Source of the DNA: Betaproteobacteria bacterium
GTDB lineage: Bacteria; Pseudomonadota; Gammaproteobacteria; Burkholderiales; Burkholderiaceae
Assembly: GCA_009921765.1 (NCBI GenBank)
Contig: RFXC01000166.1
Location: 1-9,870 of the forward strand
Reading direction: 5' to 3'
DNA: 9,870 nt
Part shown: piece by piece, positions 1-9,757 of the stretch
Layout: each line of letters opens with the position of its first letter
Position numbering within the stretch: the stretch's first letter is position 1
Program-made: the position numbers and the translations under genes
Notes under the pieces: generated by a model
The model's database searches: none
The model's input: the letters and a program-made list of their open reading frames with translations, nothing else
Told to the model about the DNA's origin: nothing

Positions 1-2292
<2,292 letters not shown>

Positions 2293-2362
2293 GCGGAAAA
2301 CTCCCCGGACTCAAGCCTTGCGGCCGATGCGATTGATCGGCGTCGTTTGACGGCTGGAGAAA

Positions 2363-2378
2363 ACCCGAAATTCTAACA
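2363..2378 (-). promoter_or_regulatory. Candidate extended -10 promoter for tkt-gap
   Basis: On the minus strand the sequence TGT-TAGAAT (complement of 2370-2378) fits an extended -10 element (TGn followed by a near-consensus hexamer). No good -35 hexamer is seen 16-18 bp upstream, as is usual for extended -10 promoters. Initiation near 2363 would give a leader of about 70 nt before the transketolase start. This is inferred from sequence only. Confidence 0.5.
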
Positions 2379-2396
2379 AAGCGGCGGGGCGAACCC

Positions 2397-2413
2397 GGGG
2401 GCCGGCAGCCCCC
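2397..2413. repeat. GC-rich inverted repeat between the divergent promoters
   Basis: GGGGGC (2397-2402) and GCCCCC (2408-2413) form a 6-bp perfect stem with a 5-nt loop. A register shift pairs 2396-2401 with 2410-2415 instead. It sits just upstream of the speDE -10 element and about 20 bp from the tkt -10 element. No T-tract follows it on either strand, so it is not an ordinary intrinsic terminator. It could be an operator or a structural element, or merely a by-product of high GC. Confidence 0.45.
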
Positions 2414-2416
2414 CGT

Positions 2417-2432
2417 TGCTATACTCGAAGGC
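2417..2432 (+). promoter_or_regulatory. Candidate extended -10 promoter for speDE-rsmE
   Basis: TGC-TATACT (2417-2425) matches the extended -10 consensus, with five of six bases in the hexamer agreeing with TATAAT. Initiation near 2432 would give a leader of about 29 nt before the ATG at 2461. A TTG at 2416 opens the same reading frame but falls inside this element, which argues against it as the translation start. The -35 region is occupied by the GC hairpin and shows no TTGACA-like hexamer. Confidence 0.55.
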
Positions 2433-2460
2433 TTTGCGGATTCCGGTCCGCGGGGTTCGA

Positions 2461-3765
2461 ATGCAGGGACTTCACCTTACCGCCGACCTCTACGACTGCC
2501 GCTGCGACCCGTCACTTCTTACCAGCGCGGATCGTCTGGCGGCGCTCTGCCGACGGGCGGTTGAACAGTCTGCCCTTACCCTGGTCGATGAAAAATACGT
2601 GCAGTTTCCCGACCATGACGGCGAGCCGGGCGGGGTGACCGGCGCGGTACTGCTCGCAGAATCGCATCTGGCGATTCACTCATGGCCAGAGCGCCGCAGC
2701 GTCACGCTGGATGTCTATGTCTGCAATTTTTCAACCGACAACTCGGCCAAGGCCGAGCAGGCGCTTGATCTGCTCCTCGAGGCATTCGATCCTGGTTCGC
2801 GGGTGATTGAGCGCCTGCTGCGAGGCATTGACGATCCGTTCGCGCAGCCTGCTGCCTCGCTCGCCGGCACGCCGGCCGACCGCACCGCTCCCAAAGCGCT
2901 TCCCAACGGCCAGGGGCTGCTGCTCGAATGGCTCAATAGCGACAGCGCATACGGGTTTCGCGCCTCGCAGCGGCTGGAATCGGTACGAACTCCCTGGCAA
3001 AAGCTCGAGGTGTTCGACACGCTGCAATGGGGGCGGCTGTTCCGCCTCGATGGCTGCTTCATGACCTCGGAGCGCGATGAGTTCTACTACCACGAGCCCA
3101 TCATTCATCCTGCGGCAACCGCCCACCCGGCACCCGCCGCCGCGCTGATCGTGGGCGGCGGCGACGGTGGCTCGGCCGAAGAGCTTCTCAAGCACCCCAG
3201 CATGCGCGAGATCGTCATTGCGGAGCTGGATGCCGAGGTGATCCGGATGTCCCGCACGCACCTGCAGGCGGTGCATCAGGGTGCGCTCGATGATTCCCGG
3301 GTCACGATCAGTATCGGCGATGGCTGGGACACAACCGAGGCGCTGGCCCGCTCGGGAAAACGTTTCGACCTGGTGATTCTCGATCTCACCGACCCCGACA
3401 CGCCCGCGCACCGGCTCTACACGCGCGACTACTTCGCGCTCGCGAAAAGCGTCCTGAACCCGGGCGGCGCGCTTTCGCTTCATGTTGGCGCACCCGCCTA
3501 TCGTCCGGAGCGGGTTCGCACACTTCTCGCCGACCTGCGGGCCGTGTTTGCGATCGTCCGACCACTGGGTGTGCATGTACCGCTCTATGGGGCCTACTGG
3601 GGCATGGCGGTGGCGTCCGATCACCTCGATCCTCTGACCCTCGATGCGGCAGAAGCCGCTCAACGAATCGCGGCCCGTGGCCTTCAGCATCTGCGCTACT
3701 ACAACGAACAGGTGCACGGCGGGCTCTTTGCCTTGCCCAATTTTTATCGGGCGCTACAGCCTTGA
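2461..3765 (+). CDS. speDE: Fused S-adenosylmethionine decarboxylase (SpeD) - spermidine synthase (SpeE)
   Basis: This is a 434-residue bifunctional polyamine enzyme. Residues 1 to about 115 are a prokaryotic class 1B SAM decarboxylase. AESHLAIHSWPE places the self-cleavage Glu67/Ser68 site that makes the pyruvoyl cofactor, His73, and Cys88 in DVYVC. These match Ser63/His68/Cys83 of the Thermotoga enzyme at a constant +5 offset. A Pro/Ala-rich linker (about 122-150) leads to an aminopropyltransferase: a beta-rich N-terminal part with DEFYYHE (206-212), the nucleotide loop VGGGDGG (231-237), acidic IAELD (253-257), and DLTDPD (308-313), where Asp308 aligns with the catalytic Asp. Together the halves would decarboxylate SAM and transfer aminopropyl to putrescine, giving spermidine and methylthioadenosine. 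Substrate preference cannot be read from the sequence. The ATG at 2461 was chosen over the upstream TTG at 2416 because MQGLHLTADLYDC is the family-like N-terminus and the TTG lies in the putative promoter. The Shine-Dalgarno is weak (GCGGGG). Confidence 0.93.
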   Translation: MQGLHLTADLYDCRCDPSLLTSADRLAALCRRAVEQSALTLVDEKYVQFPDHDGEPGGVTGAVLLAESHLAIHSWPERRSVTLDVYVCNFSTDNSAKAEQALDLLLEAFDPGSRVIERLLRGIDDPFAQPAASLAGTPADRTAPKALPNGQGLLLEWLNSDSAYGFRASQRLESVRTPWQKLEVFDTLQWGRLFRLDGCFMTSERDEFYYHEPIIHPAATAHPAPAAALIVGGGDGGSAEELLKHPSMREIVIAELDAEVIRMSRTHLQAVHQGALDDSRVTISIGDGWDTTEALARSGKRFDLVILDLTDPDTPAHRLYTRDYFALAKSVLNPGGALSLHVGAPAYRPERVRTLLADLRAVFAIVRPLGVHVPLYGAYWGMAVASDHLDPLTLDAAEAAQRIAARGLQHLRYYNEQVHGGLFALPNFYRALQP

Positions 3766-4511
3766 TCCCGCGCGTGCTGGTCCGTGCAGCCAACCCCGCT
3801 CTGCCGTTTGCGAGCGGCGTCCGGGTTGCGCTCGACACCCGACAGCGACACTACCTCACGCGGGTGTTGAGGCTAGTACAGGGCGCCGAGGTCGAGCTTT
3901 TCGACGGTCGCGGGGCTCGCTGGGCAGCGCGCCTGGACGACGCTGCCGGGAGCGCCTGTCTGGTCATTCATGCTGCCTTGCGTGCCACCCCGGAAAGCCC
4001 GCTCGCCATCCATCTGGGTCAGTGCCTGTCCAGCGCAGACAAAATGGACTGGACCATCGAGAAGGCCGTTGAGTTGGGTGCCACAACCATCACCCCACTT
4101 TTTTCCAACCGCAGCCAGGTCCGTCTCGATGAGGACCGCGCACAGCGCAAGCTCGCGCACTGGCGCGCAGTCGCCGAGGCCGCCTGCATGCAGAGCGGGC
4201 GCGATGTGCTCCCGGACGTAGCCGAACCGAGCCCAATCGCACGCTGGATCGAGCAGGCGGCCGATTCCCTGCGGCTGGTACTCGACCCGCAGGCAGCCAC
4301 CTCGCTGTCGGCGTGCGTCCGCGCCAACACGCCCGGTCGCACCCCGATCTGTCTGCTGGCGGGGCCCGAATCGGGTCTGGATGGGGAGGAACTGGCAGCG
4401 GCGCGTTCAGCGGGCTTTCAGGCTGTCAGCCTGGGCCCGCGGGTGCTTCGCACCGAAACCGCAGGGCTCGCCGCAATCGCTGCACTGCAGGCGCTGGCCG
4501 GCGATTTTTGA
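3762..4511 (+). CDS. rsmE: 16S rRNA (uracil(1498)-N(3))-methyltransferase
   Basis: RsmE methylates N3 of U1498 in 16S rRNA of the 30S subunit, using SAM. It is a SPOUT/trefoil-knot enzyme, and 249 residues is the usual length. An N-terminal PUA-like RNA-binding part has HYLTRVLRL (30-38) and VELFDGRG (44-51). The catalytic part has EKAVELGATTITPL (100-113), the QSGR motif (144-147), the SAM-binding LAGPESGL (199-206, family form GPEGGF) and the knot LGPRVLRTETA (224-234). The TTG start at 3762 overlaps the speDE stop (TTGA), and the resulting MIPRVLV matches the usual M-PR start of the family. No strong Shine-Dalgarno is visible, so translation is probably coupled to speDE. The next in-frame candidate, GTG at 3774, would remove the conserved PR. 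The gene converges on barstar with only 13 bp between the two stops. Confidence 0.95.
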   Translation: MIPRVLVRAANPALPFASGVRVALDTRQRHYLTRVLRLVQGAEVELFDGRGARWAARLDDAAGSACLVIHAALRATPESPLAIHLGQCLSSADKMDWTIEKAVELGATTITPLFSNRSQVRLDEDRAQRKLAHWRAVAEAACMQSGRDVLPDVAEPSPIARWIEQAADSLRLVLDPQAATSLSACVRANTPGRTPICLLAGPESGLDGEELAAARSAGFQAVSLGPRVLRTETAGLAAIAALQALAGDF

Positions 4512-4524
4512 GCCCGGTAGCGGG

Positions 4525-4953
4525 TCAGGCAGCCGGGCGCGAGGCCCGCGCGTCGGCCACCGAGTAAAACACGCGAAATGCGATGCCCTTGTCGAAAAAG
4601 AAATCGGCGGTATCGCGAAACACATCGAGCAGCGCGTCGCGCTGGTCGCGATCGAAATGCGCGCCCGCAGGCAGGCGCTGAAGCACCACGACAAAGCCAG
4701 GTTGGTCGGCATCGGCCGCCGGCTTGAGATCAGTCATGCAGTCGTAAAGGGCATCGAGGTTGCCGCCAAAATGCCCAGGCAGCGTGAAGCCCTCGGCGAT
4801 TCGACTCATCACGCCCGCTTTGTCGTCGACGCCATCGAAGTCGGCCCGCAGCACCGTTTGGCTGCTTCGCTTGGCGTTTCGCAGCAGTTCATCCAGATCG
4901 TATGCTGCCAGCGGCAGCATCGCCTGAGCCGGCATATTGCTGAGTGCAGTCAT
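4525..4953 (-). CDS. Barstar-family ribonuclease inhibitor
   Basis: This is a 142-residue cytoplasmic protein of the barstar family, which blocks the active site of barnase/RNase Sa-type ribonucleases. The core is LPGHFGGNLDALYDCMTDL (58-76), matching barstar LPEYYGENLDALWDCLTG. Asp67 and Asp71 take the places of Asp35 and Asp39, which contact the RNase active site. LDVFRD (109-114) matches the helix with barstar Glu76. It is longer than Bacillus barstar (90 residues), with about 30 extra N-terminal residues and a short Ala/Arg tail, and has no signal peptide. The ATG overlaps the RNase stop (ATGA). A strong Shine-Dalgarno GGGAGG (complement of 4962-4967, 8 nt spacing) lies within the RNase 3' end, so both proteins are made from one message and the inhibitor can be translated well. 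Its partner is almost certainly the upstream RNase, as inferred from family and overlap. Confidence 0.92.
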   Translation of the reverse strand: MTALSNMPAQAMLPLAAYDLDELLRNAKRSSQTVLRADFDGVDDKAGVMSRIAEGFTLPGHFGGNLDALYDCMTDLKPAADADQPGFVVVLQRLPAGAHFDRDQRDALLDVFRDTADFFFDKGIAFRVFYSVADARASRPAA

Positions 4954-5381
4954 CGTTCCTGCCTCCCGGTTGGGGCTTCACGGATGCGCCGAAAACTCTT
5001 GTAGTGATCATCGGTGTAGAAGTACTCACCCGAGGTTCGCGGGTCGCCACCCGCCACGATCCGGCGCGCACCCCGCGTGCGCTCGCCTGGGGTGCGGACG
5101 GTGTACTCGGTGTAGTGATCCGGCGGCCGCTGCGGCAACACCCGCTCGCGGTTACCGAAACGCGTACCGTCTTTGTCGTATGGAAAGGGCCCGCCCGCCT
5201 TGATCAGGCGCAGCGTTTCATGCGCTTCCGGCGGAAGCTCGGCAAGATCGACCCAGGCAATGCCCGAAGCCGCTTCGGGCGACGCGCGCTGTGCCTGTGC
5301 GGGCGCCATGCCACCGCCCAGCCAACCGGCCAGAACCAACAGGCCGGTGCAAATCCAAACTGACAGTCGTTGTGTAATCAT
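4950..5381 (-). CDS. Secreted guanyl-preferring ribonuclease, RNase Sa/barnase (N1/T1) family
   Basis: This is a 143-residue microbial ribonuclease. Residues 1-30 form a signal peptide (Arg5, a hydrophobic stretch around 8-24, and APAQA ending at 30 as a likely signal peptidase I site), so the mature enzyme of about 113 residues acts outside the cytoplasm. The catalytic domain (about 55-133) resembles Streptomyces RNase Sa: FGNRERVLP (75-83), EYTVRTPGERTRG (92-104) and YTDDHYKSF (122-130). The catalytic residues of the family are all present: base Glu92, acid His126, and phosphate-binding Arg103 and Arg107, matching barnase Glu73, His102, Arg83 and Arg87. The family cleaves single-stranded RNA 3' of guanosine. 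The ATG at 5381 has GGAA directly against it, poor spacing for a Shine-Dalgarno. It may depend on translation from the upstream Tgl-like gene, whose stop is 51 bp away. Its stop overlaps the barstar start. Confidence 0.92.
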   Translation of the reverse strand: MITQRLSVWICTGLLVLAGWLGGGMAPAQAQRASPEAASGIAWVDLAELPPEAHETLRLIKAGGPFPYDKDGTRFGNRERVLPQRPPDHYTEYTVRTPGERTRGARRIVAGGDPRTSGEYFYTDDHYKSFRRIREAPTGRQER

Positions 5382-5432
5382 TTCCGTACTAGGCCACAGC
5401 GCAAGCGGTTTGGCAAGCGCCAGCCTGGTCGG

Positions 5433-6572
5433 TCAGGCCGGCGAGAAAACGATATCGCAGCTGTTGGGCTGAACCCAGCGTGCGCACTCACGGGTGCGGT
5501 CCAGGCAACCGCCGTGCTCGTACACCCCACGCGGGTCGCGCCAGCGCTGCATACGCGCGAGCACACGCGCATGCTCCGCGGGGTCGGCTTCAGTCAAAGC
5601 CACCCGGCGCGCGACTTCGTCTTCATCCACCCGGAGGCTGCCATCTTCACCGCGGTAGGTGGCATGGCGCCAGTGGTAGATCTCGACACATTTCCTCTCG
5701 AGGGTGAAGGGCGCATTGCGCTTCCAGAAATTGGAGAACAGCCCGTCGCCGATATAAATCACCCAGGAGCCTTCGAAACCCTCGGCATCGGCCGAATGGG
5801 CATCGGGATTGCGAAACCAGATGCGATCACCGGGAACAAACCAGCAAGCGGGCACGGGCTCTTCAAAGGTTCCCAGCTCGCGCAGCAGCACCTCGTGGAA
5901 TTCGCGCGACTCGATCGGCCGACGCGTCGAGCGCTCACGCAGGCGCTGCTTGAGTTCAGGGTGACTGCGCGCGGCTTCACGCGCAATCGCGAGCAGCATC
6001 ACATATTCGGAGGCGCGATAGCACCCAAAGCCGTAAGGGTCCTCGCCCGGACCGGGCTGCGTGGCGGCGGCAAGCGCACCGACCAGGCTGCAGCCTGGAC
6101 GCAGGCTGAAGCTGCCGGTTTCCAGTCGTTCCCAATACGCCTCGGGACGGTACTGGTCGATATCGAACCGGAGCGCGGTGGCAGCGCCGGCCTGGGCCGT
6201 ATCGACACGAATCCGCACCGCCGACTCAAACTCTTCAAAATCCGGGAAATCGAGCTCGAGCGGTGACAAGAGCAGGCTGGTGAGCACCTCTCGTTCGGTA
6301 TGGCGTTCGTCGCGCCCACACTGATCGGCAAGCACCTCGCCCAAGGCAGTGGTGTCGAGCTGCGGCGCCCAGGTCACGCTGGACTCGGGCGCGAGGCCCG
6401 CGCACAGCGACGAGTGGTTCGCCTGGACCCGGACATGGGCAAGCAGACCAAGCTCGTCGAGCCACGCGCGCAGACGCTGCGTGTCCCGCCCCGGATCTGT
6501 GGCAACACCCGCTCCCCCGATCCGGATCCCCTTGTGCTCCCCCTGTCCGGACTCTTTTTGGATCCGGTTCAT
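5433..6572 (-). CDS. Putative protein-glutamine gamma-glutamyltransferase (Bacillus Tgl-like), function unproven
   Basis: This is a 379-residue protein with no signal peptide or membrane segment. Its C-terminal half resembles, from memory, the Bacillus subtilis spore-coat transglutaminase Tgl, which forms glutamyl-lysine crosslinks. YGFGCYRASEYVMLLAI (180-196) aligns with the Tgl segment around catalytic Cys116, giving Cys184. PGDRIWFRNPD (247-257) aligns with LGDCLYFKNPE, and GSWVIYIGDGLF (268-279) with GENVILLGEDKYF. The Tgl residues Glu115 and Glu187 appear to be Gly183 and Ser269 here, so activity is uncertain. Residues 1 to about 150 (acidic and Arg-rich) are not recognised. The protein contains 9 Cys, several in the C-terminal tail. 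The ATG at 6572 has no Shine-Dalgarno, and no other ATG, GTG or TTG follows in the first 50 codons. The gene lies 72 bp after maeB and 51 bp before the RNase. It may be co-transcribed with the RNase-barstar pair. The alternative is a conserved protein of unknown function. Confidence 0.6.
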   Translation of the reverse strand: MNRIQKESGQGEHKGIRIGGAGVATDPGRDTQRLRAWLDELGLLAHVRVQANHSSLCAGLAPESSVTWAPQLDTTALGEVLADQCGRDERHTEREVLTSLLLSPLELDFPDFEEFESAVRIRVDTAQAGAATALRFDIDQYRPEAYWERLETGSFSLRPGCSLVGALAAATQPGPGEDPYGFGCYRASEYVMLLAIAREAARSHPELKQRLRERSTRRPIESREFHEVLLRELGTFEEPVPACWFVPGDRIWFRNPDAHSADAEGFEGSWVIYIGDGLFSNFWKRNAPFTLERKCVEIYHWRHATYRGEDGSLRVDEDEVARRVALTEADPAEHARVLARMQRWRDPRGVYEHGGCLDRTRECARWVQPNSCDIVFSPA

Positions 6573-6579
6573 GCGCCGA

Positions 6580-6609
6580 AGTATTGATCAGGCCATGCCG
6601 GAAAGGCAA
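6580..6609 (-). promoter_or_regulatory. Weak candidate promoter for the Tgl-like/RNase/barstar block
   Basis: On the minus strand TTGCCT (complement of 6604-6609) and AATACT (complement of 6580-6585) are 18 bp apart and resemble -35 and -10 hexamers. Transcription would start about at the ATG (6572), giving a leaderless message, which would fit the lack of a Shine-Dalgarno there. Both hexamers are imperfect, so this is tentative. Confidence 0.25.
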
Positions 6610-6628
6610 GAGCCCGGACCGGTCTTGC
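6606..6628. repeat. Short inverted repeat after maeB
   Basis: GCAAGA (6606-6611) and TCTTGC (6623-6628) form a 6-bp stem around an 11-nt GC-rich loop, starting 17 bp after the maeB stop codon on the minus strand. Only CTTTCC follows on that strand, so it is at best a weak terminator. It overlaps the candidate -35 hexamer of the next gene. Confidence 0.3.
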
Positions 6629-6644
6629 GAAACAGGGCCCGCGC

Positions 6645-8921
<2,277 letters not shown>

Positions 8922-8934
8922 TTTATGACTCCCC

Positions 8935-8948
8935 GGAGCACGGGCTCC
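8935..8948. repeat. Small hairpin just upstream of the maeB ribosome binding site
   Basis: GGAGC (8935-8939) and GCTCC (8944-8948) form a 5-bp stem with a 4-nt loop. On the minus strand it ends directly before the maeB Shine-Dalgarno GGGGAG. It might affect translation or the message 3' end of the upstream gene. It has no T-tract. Confidence 0.3.
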
Positions 8949-8965
8949 AGTCTGGCGAACAGGTC

Positions 8966-9757
8966 TTATCGATCATACAGGCAACGTTCCAGCACACGGG
9001 CAACATGCAAGGCTTCGCGCCCGGCGCCATCGAGGATCTGATGCCGGCAACTTGTGCCATCTGCGACGATGAGTGTGCCGTCGTCGGCGGCGCGCACCGC
9101 GGGCAGAAGCGACAATTCAGCCATCCTGACAGAGGTATCAAAATGCTCGGCCTCATAGCCAAACGCTCCGGCCATGCCACAGCAGGATGACTCAATCGTC
9201 TCAACGCTTGCACCTGGAATCCGCTTGAGCACAGCGTGCACAGGCGACATCAGATCGAACGCCTTCTGGTGACAGTGGCCGTGCACCAGGAGCTTGAGGC
9301 CAGGCTGCGGCGCCACGGGCAAGTCAAGCGCACCCGCCGCCATCTGCGCGGCCAGGAACTCCTCAAAGAGTTGCGCGGATGCCGCCACCTTCTGTGCGAG
9401 GTCCCCCAGCCCAAGGACCAGTGCCTCATCGCGCAGCGTGAGAAGGCAGGAGGGCTCAAGGCCAATCACCGGTATGCCCCGTTCGACAAAGGGGGCGAGC
9501 GCCGCGAGCGTGCGCCGCAGCTCGGCGCGCGCCTCATCCAGCAGTCCCGCCGACAACCAGGTCCGACCACAGCAGAGCGCGCGTTGCGGTGTTGCATCGC
9601 CCGCCGCGGGCATCGCCACATGCACGCGCCACCCCGAGGCATTCAGCACGCGTCGCGCGGCCGACAGCGTCTCGGCCTCGAAATGGTTGTTGAAGGTATC
9701 TGCAAACAGCACCACCTCGCGCACGGCAAGTGCGGGCGGGGGCGCCTCAGGCGTCAC
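8966..9757 (-). CDS. Fe-S (CCG-domain) C-terminal part of a large FAD-linked oxidoreductase, 5'-truncated
   Basis: These residues look like the C-terminal third of the roughly 1000-residue YdiJ-type proteins, which join an FAD-linked oxidase, a 4Fe-4S ferredoxin part and CCG domains and oxidise 2-hydroxy acids such as D-2-hydroxyglutarate or lactate. It opens with REVVLFADTFNNHFE (13-27), internal in that family. It then carries ALCCGRTWLSAGL (60-72), EPSC (101-104), HGHCHQKA (159-166), SSCCGMAGAFGYE (190-202) and GTSCRHQI (235-242), the two cysteine sets of the CCG domains. The stop is TAA at 8968-8966. The GTG at 9757 is only the first possible start in the surviving frame. It has no Shine-Dalgarno, and the frame continues upstream to a TGA at 9815-9817 through sequence unlike this family. 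The FAD domain is therefore missing, lost at a junction near 9741-9762. A stand-alone Fe-S subunit is less likely. Confidence 0.88.
   Translation of the reverse strand: MTPEAPPPALAVREVVLFADTFNNHFEAETLSAARRVLNASGWRVHVAMPAAGDATPQRALCCGRTWLSAGLLDEARAELRRTLAALAPFVERGIPVIGLEPSCLLTLRDEALVLGLGDLAQKVAASAQLFEEFLAAQMAAGALDLPVAPQPGLKLLVHGHCHQKAFDLMSPVHAVLKRIPGASVETIESSCCGMAGAFGYEAEHFDTSVRMAELSLLPAVRAADDGTLIVADGTSCRHQILDGAGREALHVARVLERCLYDR

Noticed and set aside
2416..2460. A 15-codon N-terminal extension of SpeDE from the TTG at 2416
   Set aside because: The TTG lies within the TGC-TATACT promoter element, the extension has no family similarity, and the ATG at 2461 gives the typical SpeD N-terminus.
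4512..4524. CCCG-GTAG-CGGG hairpin in the 13-bp gap between the convergent rsmE and barstar genes as a bidirectional terminator
   Set aside because: The stem has only 4 bp. On the plus strand the T-run lies before it rather than after, and on the minus strand an A-run follows, so it lacks the features of an intrinsic terminator.
5423..5438. GCCTG/CAGGC hairpin over the stop of the Tgl-like gene as a terminator
   Set aside because: The stem is 5 bp with no T-tract and overlaps the end of the coding region. It is no stronger than expected by chance at this GC content.
6514..6570. Repeated GGATCCGG-type motifs near the start of the Tgl-like gene as operator sites
   Set aside because: They lie inside the coding sequence, are short, and are spaced irregularly. 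There is no support beyond chance similarity.
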